In this document: one piece after another, positions 8,663 to 18,495 of the stretch
How the letters are laid out: each line of letters opens with the position of its first letter
Numbering within the stretch: the first letter of the stretch is position 1
DNA from: Pseudemcibacter aquimaris
GTDB lineage: Bacteria > Pseudomonadota > Alphaproteobacteria > Sphingomonadales > Emcibacteraceae
Length of the DNA: 64,000 nucleotides
Assembly (NCBI RefSeq): GCF_028869115.1
Contig: NZ_CP079800.1
Location: forward strand, 2,951,501-3,015,500
Direction of reading: 5' to 3'
Translations under genes and position numbers: made by a program
The notes under the pieces: model-generated
The model's database searches: none
What the model saw: only the letters and a program-made list of their open reading frames with translations
Told to the model about the DNA's origin: nothing

Positions 8663-9511
8663 ATGAAAGCAGGCATTTTAAAATATTTTTTAATGACGGC
8701 TTTCATGATTTTAATGTCGGGGGTGTCCCATGCGGATCGCCCCCGCGCCGTTTCTATTGATTTCTGCGCCGATCAATATTTACTTGCGCTGGCAAGTAAT
8801 GATCAGATTGTTTCGATATCGAAACAATCTTTGGAACCACATTCATATTACAGAGACCGTGCAAAAACACTGCCCAATTTTGATGGCACACTGGAACAAA
8901 TCCTTACCTTAAAAAACACGCACATCATGGCCACCGAAGGGGCCTATAATGTGTTACCAGCACTCATTAATTACGGCATCGAAACAATCAGAACAAGTTA
9001 CGGCCACAGACCAGAGGTCGTATATGAAAATATCGAAAATTTCGCGAAATTTCTTAATCAAGAAGAACGTGGTCAAACACTGATCAAAGAACGTCAGACG
9101 ATCCTTGCTAAACTGCAATCACTGCCATCTAAAAACAAAACAATACTGTATTTAACCCCAAGCGGGTATACAGCAGGCACTAGCACCTATGTGGATGATG
9201 TTATTAAGATGGCCGGATATAAATCCTATGCCGAAACACATGGAATTACCAGTTGGCAGCCATTATCACTTGAACGGGTCATTTTAAATCCTCCTGATCT
9301 GATCATTACCAGTTTCTTTGATAATAAAAATGTTCATGTTTCCCATTGGAGCCTGACACGCCACCCGAAAATTGTTGAACTGATGGACCATATTCCAACC
9401 ATTCCGGTCCCCGGGCAACTTTCTGCCTGTGGTGGCTTATTTTCTATTGAGGCCGCAGATTATATTCGTAATCAGGCAGATGATTTATTAAAACATGAGG
9501 AAATAAAATGA
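8663..9511 (+). CDS. btuF: Periplasmic cobalamin-binding protein of the ABC importer
   Basis: The 282-residue substrate-binding protein has an N-terminal signal peptide (cleavage near VSHA, about residue 25). It is a class III (BtuF/FhuD-type) binding protein; RAVSIDFCADQYLLALASNDQIVSIS matches the first lobe of that family. It begins 9 nt after btuB and ends with a 4-nt overlap with the permease, so the four btu genes form one transcript under the riboswitch. The coding sequence contains an unusual 26-bp perfect palindrome (8805-8830). Confidence 0.88.
   Translation: MKAGILKYFLMTAFMILMSGVSHADRPRAVSIDFCADQYLLALASNDQIVSISKQSLEPHSYYRDRAKTLPNFDGTLEQILTLKNTHIMATEGAYNVLPALINYGIETIRTSYGHRPEVVYENIENFAKFLNQEERGQTLIKERQTILAKLQSLPSKNKTILYLTPSGYTAGTSTYVDDVIKMAGYKSYAETHGITSWQPLSLERVILNPPDLIITSFFDNKNVHVSHWSLTRHPKIVELMDHIPTIPVPGQLSACGGLFSIEAADYIRNQADDLLKHEEIK
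8805..8830. repeat. 26-bp perfect palindrome inside btuF
   Basis: Twelve bases (GATTGTTTCGAT, from 8806) are followed directly by their exact reverse complement, and the flanking A/T pair extends it to 26 bp. It lies near codon 50 of btuF, encoding QIVSISKQS. It could be a dyad operator or a long RNA hairpin, or chance. Confidence 0.7.
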
Positions 9512-10509
9512 CACCATTCATTTCCCATAAACAATTGAATTTATTATTAACTTTATTACTAATCAGCATTTCATTCGCATCGCTTTTTATCGGTTCTGTC
9601 GACCTTAGCATCGCTGAAACATTCACAACATTAATTGGCGGTGGTAGCGATACATCAAACATCATTATTTATGAATTAAGGTTCCCACGGGTGTTTATGG
9701 GCATCCTTGCAGGTGCAACATTGGGATTAAGTGGTGCGGCCCTTCAGGGTATGCTTAGAAACCCACTTGCGGACCCCGGCATCATCGGGGTTTCATCAAT
9801 GGCTGGACTTGGCGCAGTGATTGCCATTTATTTCGGGCTCACGGCCCTTTTTCCCGCTGCCATTCAAATTATGGCAATTGCTGGCGCTTTAATTGCCATA
9901 TTTATATTGATGTTGATCGCATCCAAAGACAGCAGCGTGTTAACACTGATCCTGTCCGGGGTTGCGATTAGTTCACTGGCAACTGCCGCCATATCCGTTG
10001 CAATGAATTTTGCACCCAATCCAATGACATTACAGGAAATGGTGATGTGGATGCTTGGGTCCCTTGAAAACAGGACCATTTACGATATTTCCATATCGCT
10101 GCCGTTTATTCTTGTTGGATGGTTGATGCATGTCGGTATTTCACATGGACTTGATGCCCTAAGCCTTGGTGAAGAAACAGCAAAAACCATGGGCATTAAT
10201 ACCAAAAACATGCAGTTACGCATTATCATTGGCAGCGCGCTGTCTGTCGGGGCTGTTGTCGCAGCATGTGGCGCCATTGGTTTTATCGGCCTTGTGGTAC
10301 CGCACATCATCCGCCGTATTTCCGGATATGAACCGGGTAAGCTTTTAATACCGTCTGCACTTATGGGAGCCGTTCTTTTGATGCTTGCCGATTTATTGAC
10401 ACGTGTTCCATTTGGCGCAGGGCAACTAAGATTAGGTGTCGTGACCGCCATCATCGGCGCGCCAATGTTCCTGTATATTATTTTTAAAACCAGAAGGACA
10501 ATGAGATGA
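9508..10509 (+). CDS. btuC: Cobalamin ABC transporter permease (FecCD family)
   Basis: The 333-residue polytopic membrane protein belongs to the FecCD/BtuC family. Hallmarks are RFPRVFMGILAGATLGLSGAALQG near residue 60, NPLADPGIIGVSS, and late in the protein GAIGFIGLVVPHIIRR, the loop region that contacts the ATPase. About nine to ten hydrophobic segments are visible. It overlaps btuF by 4 nt (ATGA) and btuD by 4 nt, indicating translational coupling. It forms the inner-membrane channel for the corrinoid delivered by BtuF. Confidence 0.93.
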   Translation: MTPFISHKQLNLLLTLLLISISFASLFIGSVDLSIAETFTTLIGGGSDTSNIIIYELRFPRVFMGILAGATLGLSGAALQGMLRNPLADPGIIGVSSMAGLGAVIAIYFGLTALFPAAIQIMAIAGALIAIFILMLIASKDSSVLTLILSGVAISSLATAAISVAMNFAPNPMTLQEMVMWMLGSLENRTIYDISISLPFILVGWLMHVGISHGLDALSLGEETAKTMGINTKNMQLRIIIGSALSVGAVVAACGAIGFIGLVVPHIIRRISGYEPGKLLIPSALMGAVLLMLADLLTRVPFGAGQLRLGVVTAIIGAPMFLYIIFKTRRTMR

Positions 10510-11282
10510 GCCAGTTAAACGTTCAAAATATGTCCCTCACCCTTGATGGAACAAAGATTTTAAATGATGTATCACTATCGCTAAAGACCGGAAAAATTGT
10601 TGGCTTAATTGGCCCCAACGGCGCCGGAAAAAGCATGCTATTAAAATCCATACTTGGCCTTATCGATGAAGCAGATGGCAACGTGCGCATTGATGATCAG
10701 GATTTTTCAGAACTTCATGAAAAGGAACGCGCCAAACATATATCATATGCACCGCAAGGCGCGCCCGTCCACTGGCCATTGATGGTCGGGAATTTGGTTT
10801 CATTAGGCCGCATACCCCATTTAAACCCATGGCAGTCAACAAGTGAAAATGATCAAAAGTTAACACTGGACGCTATGAAAAAAACCGACGTCGCCCATTT
10901 ATCAACACGGCTTGCGACCAGCCTTTCGGGTGGCGAACGCGCGCGTGTTATGCTTGCGCGTGCCATTGTGACGGACAGTGATTTTCTTTTTGCCGATGAA
11001 CCGATTGAGGCGCTCGACCCCTATCACCAGATCAAAATCATGCAGATTTTATCAACCCTTGCCCATGATGGGAAAGGTGTTCTTGTGGTGCTTCATGATT
11101 TAAATTTCGCGAACCAGTTTTGTGATGACTTGATCCTGTTAAATCAAGGAAACATCATGGCAAGCGGATCACCAGATGACGTACTGACTGATGAAAATAT
11201 TAAAGATGCTTACCACATCAACATCAGTAGAGCCGAAAAAAATGGTCAAACTTATCTCTTTAATGCCGGGGCAATGGATTAA
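10506..11282 (+). CDS. btuD: Cobalamin ABC transporter ATPase
   Basis: The 258-residue ABC ATPase has Walker A GPNGAGKSM near residue 38, Q-loop YAPQGAP, signature LSGGERARVML, Walker B FLFADEPIEALDP and switch His in VVLHDLNFA. FecE/BtuD-type length. It is the last gene of the btu operon and overlaps the convergent penicillin-acylase gene by 23 nt, with no intrinsic terminator between them. Confidence 0.92.
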   Translation: MSQLNVQNMSLTLDGTKILNDVSLSLKTGKIVGLIGPNGAGKSMLLKSILGLIDEADGNVRIDDQDFSELHEKERAKHISYAPQGAPVHWPLMVGNLVSLGRIPHLNPWQSTSENDQKLTLDAMKKTDVAHLSTRLATSLSGGERARVMLARAIVTDSDFLFADEPIEALDPYHQIKIMQILSTLAHDGKGVLVVLHDLNFANQFCDDLILLNQGNIMASGSPDDVLTDENIKDAYHINISRAEKNGQTYLFNAGAMD

Positions 11283-13614
11283 ATTTAAGCGTCCATTCCG
11301 CCTCGCCGGGCAAGAACGGCGTTTTATTTCCTTCTAACCAATCCTGATGGCCCGCACCATAATATGGCGAAAGCGGGTGACCCGATTGCCCGGATGGTAA
11401 GTCCATATAACCATTTTCTTCATAACCCGGACTGACCACAATTCGTTCCGATTGACCCTGTGTTTTTCCGGCGATGTGCGGCATGTTTTCCGTATCACCA
11501 TTTTGCGCATATGCGGGCATATCAATCATATTACCAAGCAATGGCACCGCCGCACTTAACGGATGCTTGATAGAGGTCGTATTACGCACACCCCATGTAT
11601 ATTCATTAAGCGGTGTTCCCCCCTTAATCACATCTTCCCATGCATCAAAGGCCGCCTTTTCAAAGAAAAATTGCCAGCTTTGATATTCCGGTGGCAACCA
11701 TCCCGCTGGCATTTCGCTCACCAGTTTCCAAAGCGGTGCTTCCCACTGTTTGGTGGCACGGTCATATTCACATGCCTCATCAAACTGAACACAAGCTGCG
11801 GTTATTCGTGAAAATAGATTTTCATAAACCTGATCGCGGTAATCTTTCACCAACCTAAATCCAACCGAATTTTTATCGGCGAAACCACCCCAATTATTAA
11901 CTCCTGTCAAATACGCATCAAATGCCGCATCACCCGATTTTTCAAGAACACCTGTTAATTGTTCTTGCCAACGCGATAAAAACACCGCTTCGTTATCAAG
12001 CATAATGCCATATAAATCATCCTCGACAACTGGTGAGTTTAATTGATTTAGACGATCACGAATTTGTTGCTGTCTGGCACCAAGATCATACCTATTTGTG
12101 CCCACCTGTATTAAATCATCGCCAGATACAACGCGGGAATTGGCCGTCCATAACCTGTCATTTTCAGGGTTTAGAACCCTTGGGTATTCTGCTGATCCAT
12201 ACCAATCATTCCAAACCCGCGATCCATCTGACCAATTAAAAATTTCACGGTAATCACCATTCGGTCTATTAGCAATGCGTCCAAATATGGTCCATCCTGC
12301 ATTACCATCACGGTCAACAATCATGGCATTTTGTGCAGGAATGCCCATTTCGCCGGCGATACTCATGGCTTGTTCTACGGATTTTACCTGTTCCATTTGC
12401 ATTAATGACATATTGACCCCGTCCGGCATGTGCGCAACCCAACGATAGGCATATTTACCATGCGTCCCTTTATCAATAACCGGACCCCAAATGGTTTCAA
12501 CGACTTCTAACGTATCATCCGTACCCCCTTTAACGCTGATGGATTCGGTTATTCGGTCAAAATCTTTATAGCCATCTTTCGTCAAATACTGGTTTTCATT
12601 TTCCGGATTGATGGTTAGCTCGATAAGATCAGATGTATCGATATTGGTATTGGTAAAACCCCACGCAACATCACCATTACTTCCCACAACAATGGCTGGC
12701 GCACCTGCGAGGGAAACACCCGTTATATCAAGCGATCCGTCATTTGATTTAAGCCTTAATTTATACCAAATCGACGGTGCCCTAATGGTCAAATGCATAT
12801 CATTTGAAAGCATCGCTGCACCAGTTTCCGTCAGGTTCCCTGTTACCGCCCAGTTATTGCTACCGAGCATCGGTTTATCATCACGTTCAAACTGGTTAAA
12901 GGCGATATTATAATTTGGCGCATCCGGTATTTCTGTCATTTGAAATGGCGCAGCATCTTCTTGAAGTGGGGCATCCCATTCTGTTCTATCCGGCAGCAAA
13001 AACGCCACCATTTCCGGTGATAACGATTGTTTCAATAAATGATTTTGCCATTCAAAGCCGCCATCAGCACTTTGCAATGTAAAAAACATCGAATAAATGG
13101 CAAGAAACGTATCTTCGCGTGTCCATGGTTCCGGGTCAGCATTCAAAAGCCAATATTCAAATGGCTTTGATCCAAGTGACGAAAGCCCCGCATTAACACC
13201 CGCAACATATTGATTTAAAATATCAAGCTCTTCCGCGGATATATGATCCATGGCAACACGGGCACGGTGGCGGAAACGGTGAAATCTGTTTTCCTTATCC
13301 GTTTCTACTGCAAGATCACCGAATAGTGCCGACAATTCACCGGATGCCATTCTGCGCGACAGATCCATTTGAAAGAAACGTTCCTGCGCATGGATATAAC
13401 CCGTCACAAAGGCAAGATCCGTTCTATTTTCTGCGGTGATGGTTGCATTACCGTTTTTATCACGTTCAACAGAAACAGGGGCCGATACCCCTGTTGTTTC
13501 CAACTCACCCTCTAAATTCGGAAGGCTCGCTTGAAACCCGTAATAGATAACCGCAAGCGCTGCAAATGTCAGCGTTGATGAAAAAATCCCAATTCGTAGC
13601 AACCATTTAAACAT
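11260..13614 (-). CDS. Penicillin acylase family Ntn hydrolase (membrane-anchored or exported)
   Basis: The 784-residue precursor is of the penicillin amidase / acyl-homoserine-lactone acylase family. One hydrophobic N-terminal segment (residues 8-25) exports or anchors it. The alpha part has VERDKNGNATI and YIHAQERFFQMDL; autoprocessing is expected between Gly251 and Ser252 in MLGSNNWAV, leaving Ser252 as N-terminal nucleophile of the beta chain. Downstream SNDMHL is the usual substrate-site motif. Such enzymes hydrolyse acyl amides (beta-lactams, N-acyl-homoserine lactones, acyl-peptides); the substrate is not identifiable here. Its terminal 23 nt overlap btuD. Confidence 0.9.
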   Translation of the reverse strand: MFKWLLRIGIFSSTLTFAALAVIYYGFQASLPNLEGELETTGVSAPVSVERDKNGNATITAENRTDLAFVTGYIHAQERFFQMDLSRRMASGELSALFGDLAVETDKENRFHRFRHRARVAMDHISAEELDILNQYVAGVNAGLSSLGSKPFEYWLLNADPEPWTREDTFLAIYSMFFTLQSADGGFEWQNHLLKQSLSPEMVAFLLPDRTEWDAPLQEDAAPFQMTEIPDAPNYNIAFNQFERDDKPMLGSNNWAVTGNLTETGAAMLSNDMHLTIRAPSIWYKLRLKSNDGSLDITGVSLAGAPAIVVGSNGDVAWGFTNTNIDTSDLIELTINPENENQYLTKDGYKDFDRITESISVKGGTDDTLEVVETIWGPVIDKGTHGKYAYRWVAHMPDGVNMSLMQMEQVKSVEQAMSIAGEMGIPAQNAMIVDRDGNAGWTIFGRIANRPNGDYREIFNWSDGSRVWNDWYGSAEYPRVLNPENDRLWTANSRVVSGDDLIQVGTNRYDLGARQQQIRDRLNQLNSPVVEDDLYGIMLDNEAVFLSRWQEQLTGVLEKSGDAAFDAYLTGVNNWGGFADKNSVGFRLVKDYRDQVYENLFSRITAACVQFDEACEYDRATKQWEAPLWKLVSEMPAGWLPPEYQSWQFFFEKAAFDAWEDVIKGGTPLNEYTWGVRNTTSIKHPLSAAVPLLGNMIDMPAYAQNGDTENMPHIAGKTQGQSERIVVSPGYEENGYMDLPSGQSGHPLSPYYGAGHQDWLEGNKTPFLPGEAEWTLKFNPLPRH

Positions 13615-13652
13615 GTCTTGACCCTTGTTTTTTAGTCATAGTAATCAAGCAC

Positions 13653-13688
13653 AAAAAAATAGGCCAGACAATTTCCTGTCTGGCCTAT
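13653..13688 (-). terminator. Intrinsic terminator after the lipoprotein acylase gene
   Basis: Reading the minus strand, ATAGGCCAGACAG and CTGTCTGGCCTAT form a GC-rich stem with a short loop, followed by seven T. It lies 22 nt past the stop of the gene at 13710 and separates it from the next acylase gene. Confidence 0.88.
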
Positions 13689-13709
13689 CAAATTTAATAT
13701 TTTGGTAAA

Positions 13710-15920
13710 TTATTCACCTGGGTGATAGGTGCGTTCCGCATTCGCGTCCACATCTTCGCTGTAGAAATGAACATCACGGAATGTGCCATTACCATACATT
13801 TCGCCTTGATCGAAGAAATGCGGTGAATTTGGATCACTGTTTAAGCCACCCGCCATAATCGCTTTCGCGGTAACCTTATCACCAAACTCAACGGATGCGA
13901 CAAAGCTGTTACCGCTTGTGCCGTACCATTTTTTGGTTGTTGGATATTGACGTGTACCGATTGATGCAAGCGCACCCCAACGACCTGATGCAAGCTCCAT
14001 TGGATAGCTTGGCTTGCTATCATCAAATGTTTGACGAATGCTACCATCATTACGTTGGAAACGGTTGATCTCGCCCCATGGCATTTTCCATGAACCGAAA
14101 TCTTCTGTCATACGGTCCATCGCTGCTTTAAGTGATGAAAGCTGTTGTTCTGCTGTGAACTCTTTTTCAATATATTCATATTCGTAATATGGATGAAGAC
14201 CACGTCCACGCGGCAACAGTTTCCAAAGCTCGTTACCCCAATGATGGGCCAGCGATGTTTCAATGGATTCCGCACTTGCTTTTTTATCCCATGCCACAAG
14301 CATATCAACTGCTTCTTTAAGGCTTTCATCTGGGTTCGCATCATATGCGGCCTTCAGCACAGGAACAAAACGTTCAAACGCAGGAAGAAGCCCGTCGTAA
14401 CCAACCTCGATCAATTTATCCACATCAAAATCATTGATATTTGGGTAAAGCTTAAGCGCATGTTCACCACGTGGGTTTTCAAAGTTCACCGACATATAAG
14501 GCGGGTAATCTTCTTGTTTCGGGCTGTGGCCCGGACCCGCTGCTGTAAATGGCCAGTTGTTGGTATTATAAAGCCAACCTGAACCCGGGTTCAGCAGATT
14601 AATCGCATCTTCAACCGGATGTAAACCTTGCCAATCTGTTGCAGGGTTACTGCCATCAACCGGATGGTTGTAATCAAACTGTGTGTCACGGATCGGATGG
14701 AAGTTACCGTGGAAGTAAGCAATATTGCCGTCTTTATCCGCATAAACAGTGTTATTTGATGAGTTAGATTTAAGTCTCATCATTTCATAGAACTCTTCAT
14801 ATGTTTTTGTTTTGGTACGTACATATGATTGGTTCAGTGCCGTTAGCGGAATGTTCATTAGCTGAATACTGACCCATTTACCGTCTTGTTCACGGATAAT
14901 TGGTCCACGGTGTGTATGGTAAACGGTGAAATCACGCGATGCCATACCACTATCTGTTTTATATTCAATGGTTTCTGTTGATACTTTTACTTCACGTTCT
15001 TCATCACCATATTTATAGAATAATTTGCCATCCTTTTCGATGATGGTTTCAAGTGCCTCATCAATCACATCTGAACGTGTTGATGTATGCATCCAACCGT
15101 TATATTCGTTAAAACCTTGGTAAATAAAGAACTGACCCCATGTAAGCGCACCATATGCGTTTAGCCCCTCTTCAGAAACCATGTGGGCTTCTTCACGGAA
15201 GTAATGGGTTGTATGCGGGTTAATATAAAGAAGTGCTTTACCGTTTTTTGTTTTTTCCGGTGCAATTGCCATACCGTTTGAACCACGTGGCTCCCAATCA
15301 ACACGGTCAAAATCTACTTCGACTGATGCCAATGTATCTGTACCGCCATAAAATTTTTCAAGATCCGCAATTGAAACACGCTCGATATCACCACCGATAC
15401 TACCTTCCGAGAATGAAAGCGCCATCCATGGTTCAAAACGTTTGATCACTTTTGGCTGAACTTGCGGGTTTTTATAAAGGAAATAATTAAGTCCATCCGC
15501 ATAGGCGTTCATAAGCTCTTTTAACCATTCTGGTGCCTCTGCATATAAACGTTTCATTTCATCACGCTGAATGAAAAGGCGCATACGAAGATCACGGTAA
15601 ATTTCGCTTTCACCTTCTGCTTGCGCAAGAAGTCCCATTGCGTTCATGTAATTCACTTCAACGCGGTTAAAATCATCTTCCGCTTGTGCATACATCACAC
15701 CGAATACTGCATCCGCATCCGTTTTACCGTAAATATGCGGCACACCCCAGTTGTCACGTTTGATCGTGATATTTTGTGCTTGTGCTTCCCAGCGTGCAAC
15801 TTCATCGGAAACTGCGGCTGCTTCCGGTGCTGCATTTGTTGATTGTTCCTGTTGATTTACATCGCCACCAGAACAGGCAGACACAGCAAGAATTGTTGAT
15901 AATAATAGTAATTTTTTCAT
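13710..15920 (-). CDS. Penicillin acylase family Ntn hydrolase, lipoprotein
   Basis: The 736-residue protein has a type II signal peptide with lipobox VSAC (Cys16), so it should be membrane-tethered in the periplasm. Family motifs: IKRDNWGVPHIYGKTDADAVFG at residues 53-74, FGVMYAQAEDDFNRVE, and the autoprocessing site PRGSNGMAI with Ser214 as predicted beta-chain nucleophile. It has only family-level likeness to the neighbour at 11260, so it is not a recent duplicate. The early nucleophile and WRHR-free alpha chain resemble the aculeacin/cephalosporin-acylase side of the family. Substrate unknown. It has its own terminator. Confidence 0.9.
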   Translation of the reverse strand: MKKLLLLSTILAVSACSGGDVNQQEQSTNAAPEAAAVSDEVARWEAQAQNITIKRDNWGVPHIYGKTDADAVFGVMYAQAEDDFNRVEVNYMNAMGLLAQAEGESEIYRDLRMRLFIQRDEMKRLYAEAPEWLKELMNAYADGLNYFLYKNPQVQPKVIKRFEPWMALSFSEGSIGGDIERVSIADLEKFYGGTDTLASVEVDFDRVDWEPRGSNGMAIAPEKTKNGKALLYINPHTTHYFREEAHMVSEEGLNAYGALTWGQFFIYQGFNEYNGWMHTSTRSDVIDEALETIIEKDGKLFYKYGDEEREVKVSTETIEYKTDSGMASRDFTVYHTHRGPIIREQDGKWVSIQLMNIPLTALNQSYVRTKTKTYEEFYEMMRLKSNSSNNTVYADKDGNIAYFHGNFHPIRDTQFDYNHPVDGSNPATDWQGLHPVEDAINLLNPGSGWLYNTNNWPFTAAGPGHSPKQEDYPPYMSVNFENPRGEHALKLYPNINDFDVDKLIEVGYDGLLPAFERFVPVLKAAYDANPDESLKEAVDMLVAWDKKASAESIETSLAHHWGNELWKLLPRGRGLHPYYEYEYIEKEFTAEQQLSSLKAAMDRMTEDFGSWKMPWGEINRFQRNDGSIRQTFDDSKPSYPMELASGRWGALASIGTRQYPTTKKWYGTSGNSFVASVEFGDKVTAKAIMAGGLNSDPNSPHFFDQGEMYGNGTFRDVHFYSEDVDANAERTYHPGE

Positions 15921-15994
15921 AGATTATTTGCCCCTTATTGCAATTATGAAATGACAATAGTGCGAGTCACCAACCCTGTAAAGGGTTAGACCAT

Positions 15995-16027
15995 AAAAAA
16001 GGCCCGTATCAATTGATACGAGCCTTG
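15995..16027 (-). terminator. Intrinsic terminator after TonB receptor
   Basis: On the minus strand, AAGGCTCGTATCAA and TTGATACGGGCCTT form a near-perfect stem followed by six T. It sits 22 nt beyond the stop of the receptor gene at 16049. Confidence 0.9.
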
Positions 16028-16048
16028 TTTTAATTATTTTACGCAATA

Positions 16049-18145
16049 TTAGAAGCGTACGCGAGCACCACCAAAGAATGCACGTGGTCTGCCAACGAAG
16101 TAACGCGGTGTACCAAATGATACGTCAGCACGCTCAGCATATCTAACATTCGTCAGGTTCATGACGCGCATGAAGATATCCACACCTTCCATTGCTTCTG
16201 CCTCAATTCGGAAATTAAGGTAATTATGACCTTCGTATTTAATGGTATTAGTCGGTTCCATATAATACTCACCCATATAAATCCATTCTAGGCCAGCCTT
16301 AACCTTATCCGCAGGCGCCCAGTTAAGCTGGATGCTACCGAAATTACGTGGGGCTGTATCAATATCAAGGCCGTTCCAGTTGATATCACCAGTCATATAA
16401 TCGAAATCATATGTATGTTCCGCATAACTTCCGTTGAAACGAACGCTTACATCTTGTGGGAAACGGTATTCAAACATACCTTCCACACCGATGTGTTTGG
16501 ATGCACCATTATCAACGTTAATGCGGTTATCCTGGAAGATCACATTGTCTTTCTTCATGTAAAAACCGGCAACTTCATAAGAATAAGTATCTGCATTACC
16601 GCGAATACCCACTTCAATACTATCCAGTTTTACGCTATCGATATCTGCAACCAATTGCCCACGTTGCAAACGGTATAGTTCAGTTGATTGTGGTGCACGG
16701 AAACCGCGGCTATAGCGGGCGAAGAAACGGTTTGTTTCATCGATCTTAAAAAGCATGCCTGCTTCAAATGACACATTATCAAATTTGTCTTCGCGGTCTT
16801 CAGGACGCGTATAACGACAACCATCAGAATGCGCACATGCATCGCCATTTTCATCGACCTGACCACTAACCATACGGTTATCATAATCATAGGCCATATG
16901 TTCGGCGCGAATACCACCGACAAGTGTCAATTGGTCCGTCACATCAAAATCACCGCGCACAAAACCGGCAATCATTTTGGTATCAACTTCGTAATCATAG
17001 TTTTTACCCACAGGTAGTCTTGTGACTAAGAAACCTTGTGTTGGTGGATTTTCCTGTGTTTGCACAAGCTCACCTTTACCAATTTCAGCATCAATACCCG
17101 CGATCACTTCGAACTGGCCACCTTCATTGATATAGAAACCATTCTGGAAACCAAAACTTGTTTGCTTGTTTTCTTCAAGCGGCTGACCTGGAAGGAAGTG
17201 CATCAAGAATTCCATATCCATTGTACGAGCATATGGTGAGATTTGGAAACGTACGTTATCAGCAATTTCTGTGGAAATTGTTGACCAGTAACGGAATGAC
17301 TTCGCCTTACGGTATGCTTCCGGGTTACCGTTTGTTTTGGCTGCAACCGGGTCTTTATATATACCAAGCTCTGTCCAATCGTCCGGCTCTTCAAGGTATC
17401 CTGCTGTTTCCTGATCAAGGTTTGTGAATTGGAAATTCGTTGAAATGCTTAATTCACCATTATCAAATTCGTGTCTGAAATGACCCTTCTGTTGGTTAAA
17501 TCCGCTTTCTTCGATATAACCGCCATCACGGGCTGCCATGCCGCTTACGCGAACGCCATGGTTTCCTTCTTTAAAAGCAACAGAACCCGTTCCACGGAAA
17601 TATCCCCATGAACCACCCTCAAAACTTGCTTCTGATTCCGCATCGCCTACTGGGCGGGAAACTACGTTAACAATGCCGTGCATTGCGTTTGAACCGTAAA
17701 GTACAGAACCCGGCCCGCGCACCACTTCCACGCGACCACCTTGTTCTGGGAATGCATCAAAAAGCTCGTTCACGTTACAAAAACCGGCGCCACGTAATGG
17801 AATGCCGTCCATTGCCGTCAGAAACGCACCACAGGCACCCGCACCGGTAAAGATCGGCGAACGGAGCGAGATGAGAGACTCTTGTCCATTGTTTCTGGAA
17901 ATGTTGGCACCAGCGATACCCTGAAGTGCTTCGTTAATATGTGTTGGCGCGATAAATGAAATTTCCGACCCTGATACGGAAGCTTGGTTACCCACAACAT
18001 CGCTTGCGATTTTAGTACTGCGTGTTGCAGTCACTGTCACCACATCTTCGTTTACCTGTGCATCAGAAGTTTCCTGAGCCTGAGAGAAGATTGGTGAGAA
18101 TGCAAAAACACTAACCCCCAATAAAGCTATATTTTTGACGTTCAT
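16049..18145 (-). CDS. TonB-dependent outer-membrane receptor, ligand unknown
   Basis: This is a 698-residue receptor with a signal peptide ending SQAQ, a TonB-box-like EDVVTVTATRST, and a plug domain (IRSPIFTGAG-like region, EVVRGPGSVLYGSNAMHGIVNVVS). The 22-strand barrel ends PRAFFGGARVRF. Two cysteines in the plug (near GACGAF and GFCNVN) and two in an extracellular loop (DACAHSDGCRY) probably form disulfides. No regulator, sigma factor or ABC genes flank it. It diverges from the PQQ-dehydrogenase array, so uptake of PQQ or of a sugar/alcohol substrate can be proposed but not shown. Confidence 0.9.
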   Translation of the reverse strand: MNVKNIALLGVSVFAFSPIFSQAQETSDAQVNEDVVTVTATRSTKIASDVVGNQASVSGSEISFIAPTHINEALQGIAGANISRNNGQESLISLRSPIFTGAGACGAFLTAMDGIPLRGAGFCNVNELFDAFPEQGGRVEVVRGPGSVLYGSNAMHGIVNVVSRPVGDAESEASFEGGSWGYFRGTGSVAFKEGNHGVRVSGMAARDGGYIEESGFNQQKGHFRHEFDNGELSISTNFQFTNLDQETAGYLEEPDDWTELGIYKDPVAAKTNGNPEAYRKAKSFRYWSTISTEIADNVRFQISPYARTMDMEFLMHFLPGQPLEENKQTSFGFQNGFYINEGGQFEVIAGIDAEIGKGELVQTQENPPTQGFLVTRLPVGKNYDYEVDTKMIAGFVRGDFDVTDQLTLVGGIRAEHMAYDYDNRMVSGQVDENGDACAHSDGCRYTRPEDREDKFDNVSFEAGMLFKIDETNRFFARYSRGFRAPQSTELYRLQRGQLVADIDSVKLDSIEVGIRGNADTYSYEVAGFYMKKDNVIFQDNRINVDNGASKHIGVEGMFEYRFPQDVSVRFNGSYAEHTYDFDYMTGDINWNGLDIDTAPRNFGSIQLNWAPADKVKAGLEWIYMGEYYMEPTNTIKYEGHNYLNFRIEAEAMEGVDIFMRVMNLTNVRYAERADVSFGTPRYFVGRPRAFFGGARVRF

Positions 18146-18495
18146 TTTTTTCTTTCTAGGTTATAAAGTTACATTATTGAGTGCGCTTATAAACATACAA
18201 GCTGAAACGAAACTGAATAGAAATTCATAGAATCAGTTTAAAAACACATGGGAATTACTGAATTTCAGTAAATTTTACAACCTTCAATTGGCCAATTCAC
18301 CCCTTAAAACTAAACAATATGCTATAATATTACATTTTTTGCCTGATCTGACCAATTTTCTATGTACAAGCCTACGGTTTCTGCCTATAAGGATGCCAAT
18401 TATGTTGGAAAAATAATAAACCACCAATTTCATTGGATGCGATCAACATAACCAAAAAATACATATTTCGTATTAACCAAAATAGGGAGAGAAGC
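18146..18495. promoter_or_regulatory. Divergent promoter region between TonB receptor and dehydrogenase array
   Basis: This 350-nt AT-rich spacer has no plausible gene. TGCTATAAT at 18320-18328 is a good extended -10 element reading toward the dehydrogenase, leaving a leader of about 160 nt. No good -35 was seen. Nothing else recognised. Confidence 0.4.

Noticed and set aside
14145-14582. 145-residue plus-strand frame
   Set aside because: Shadow of the acylase gene on the minus strand; Cys- and aromatic-rich composition typical of antisense frames.
13710-15920. Second acylase gene as a duplicate of the first
   Set aside because: Only family-level motifs are shared; different export mode and different nucleophile context.
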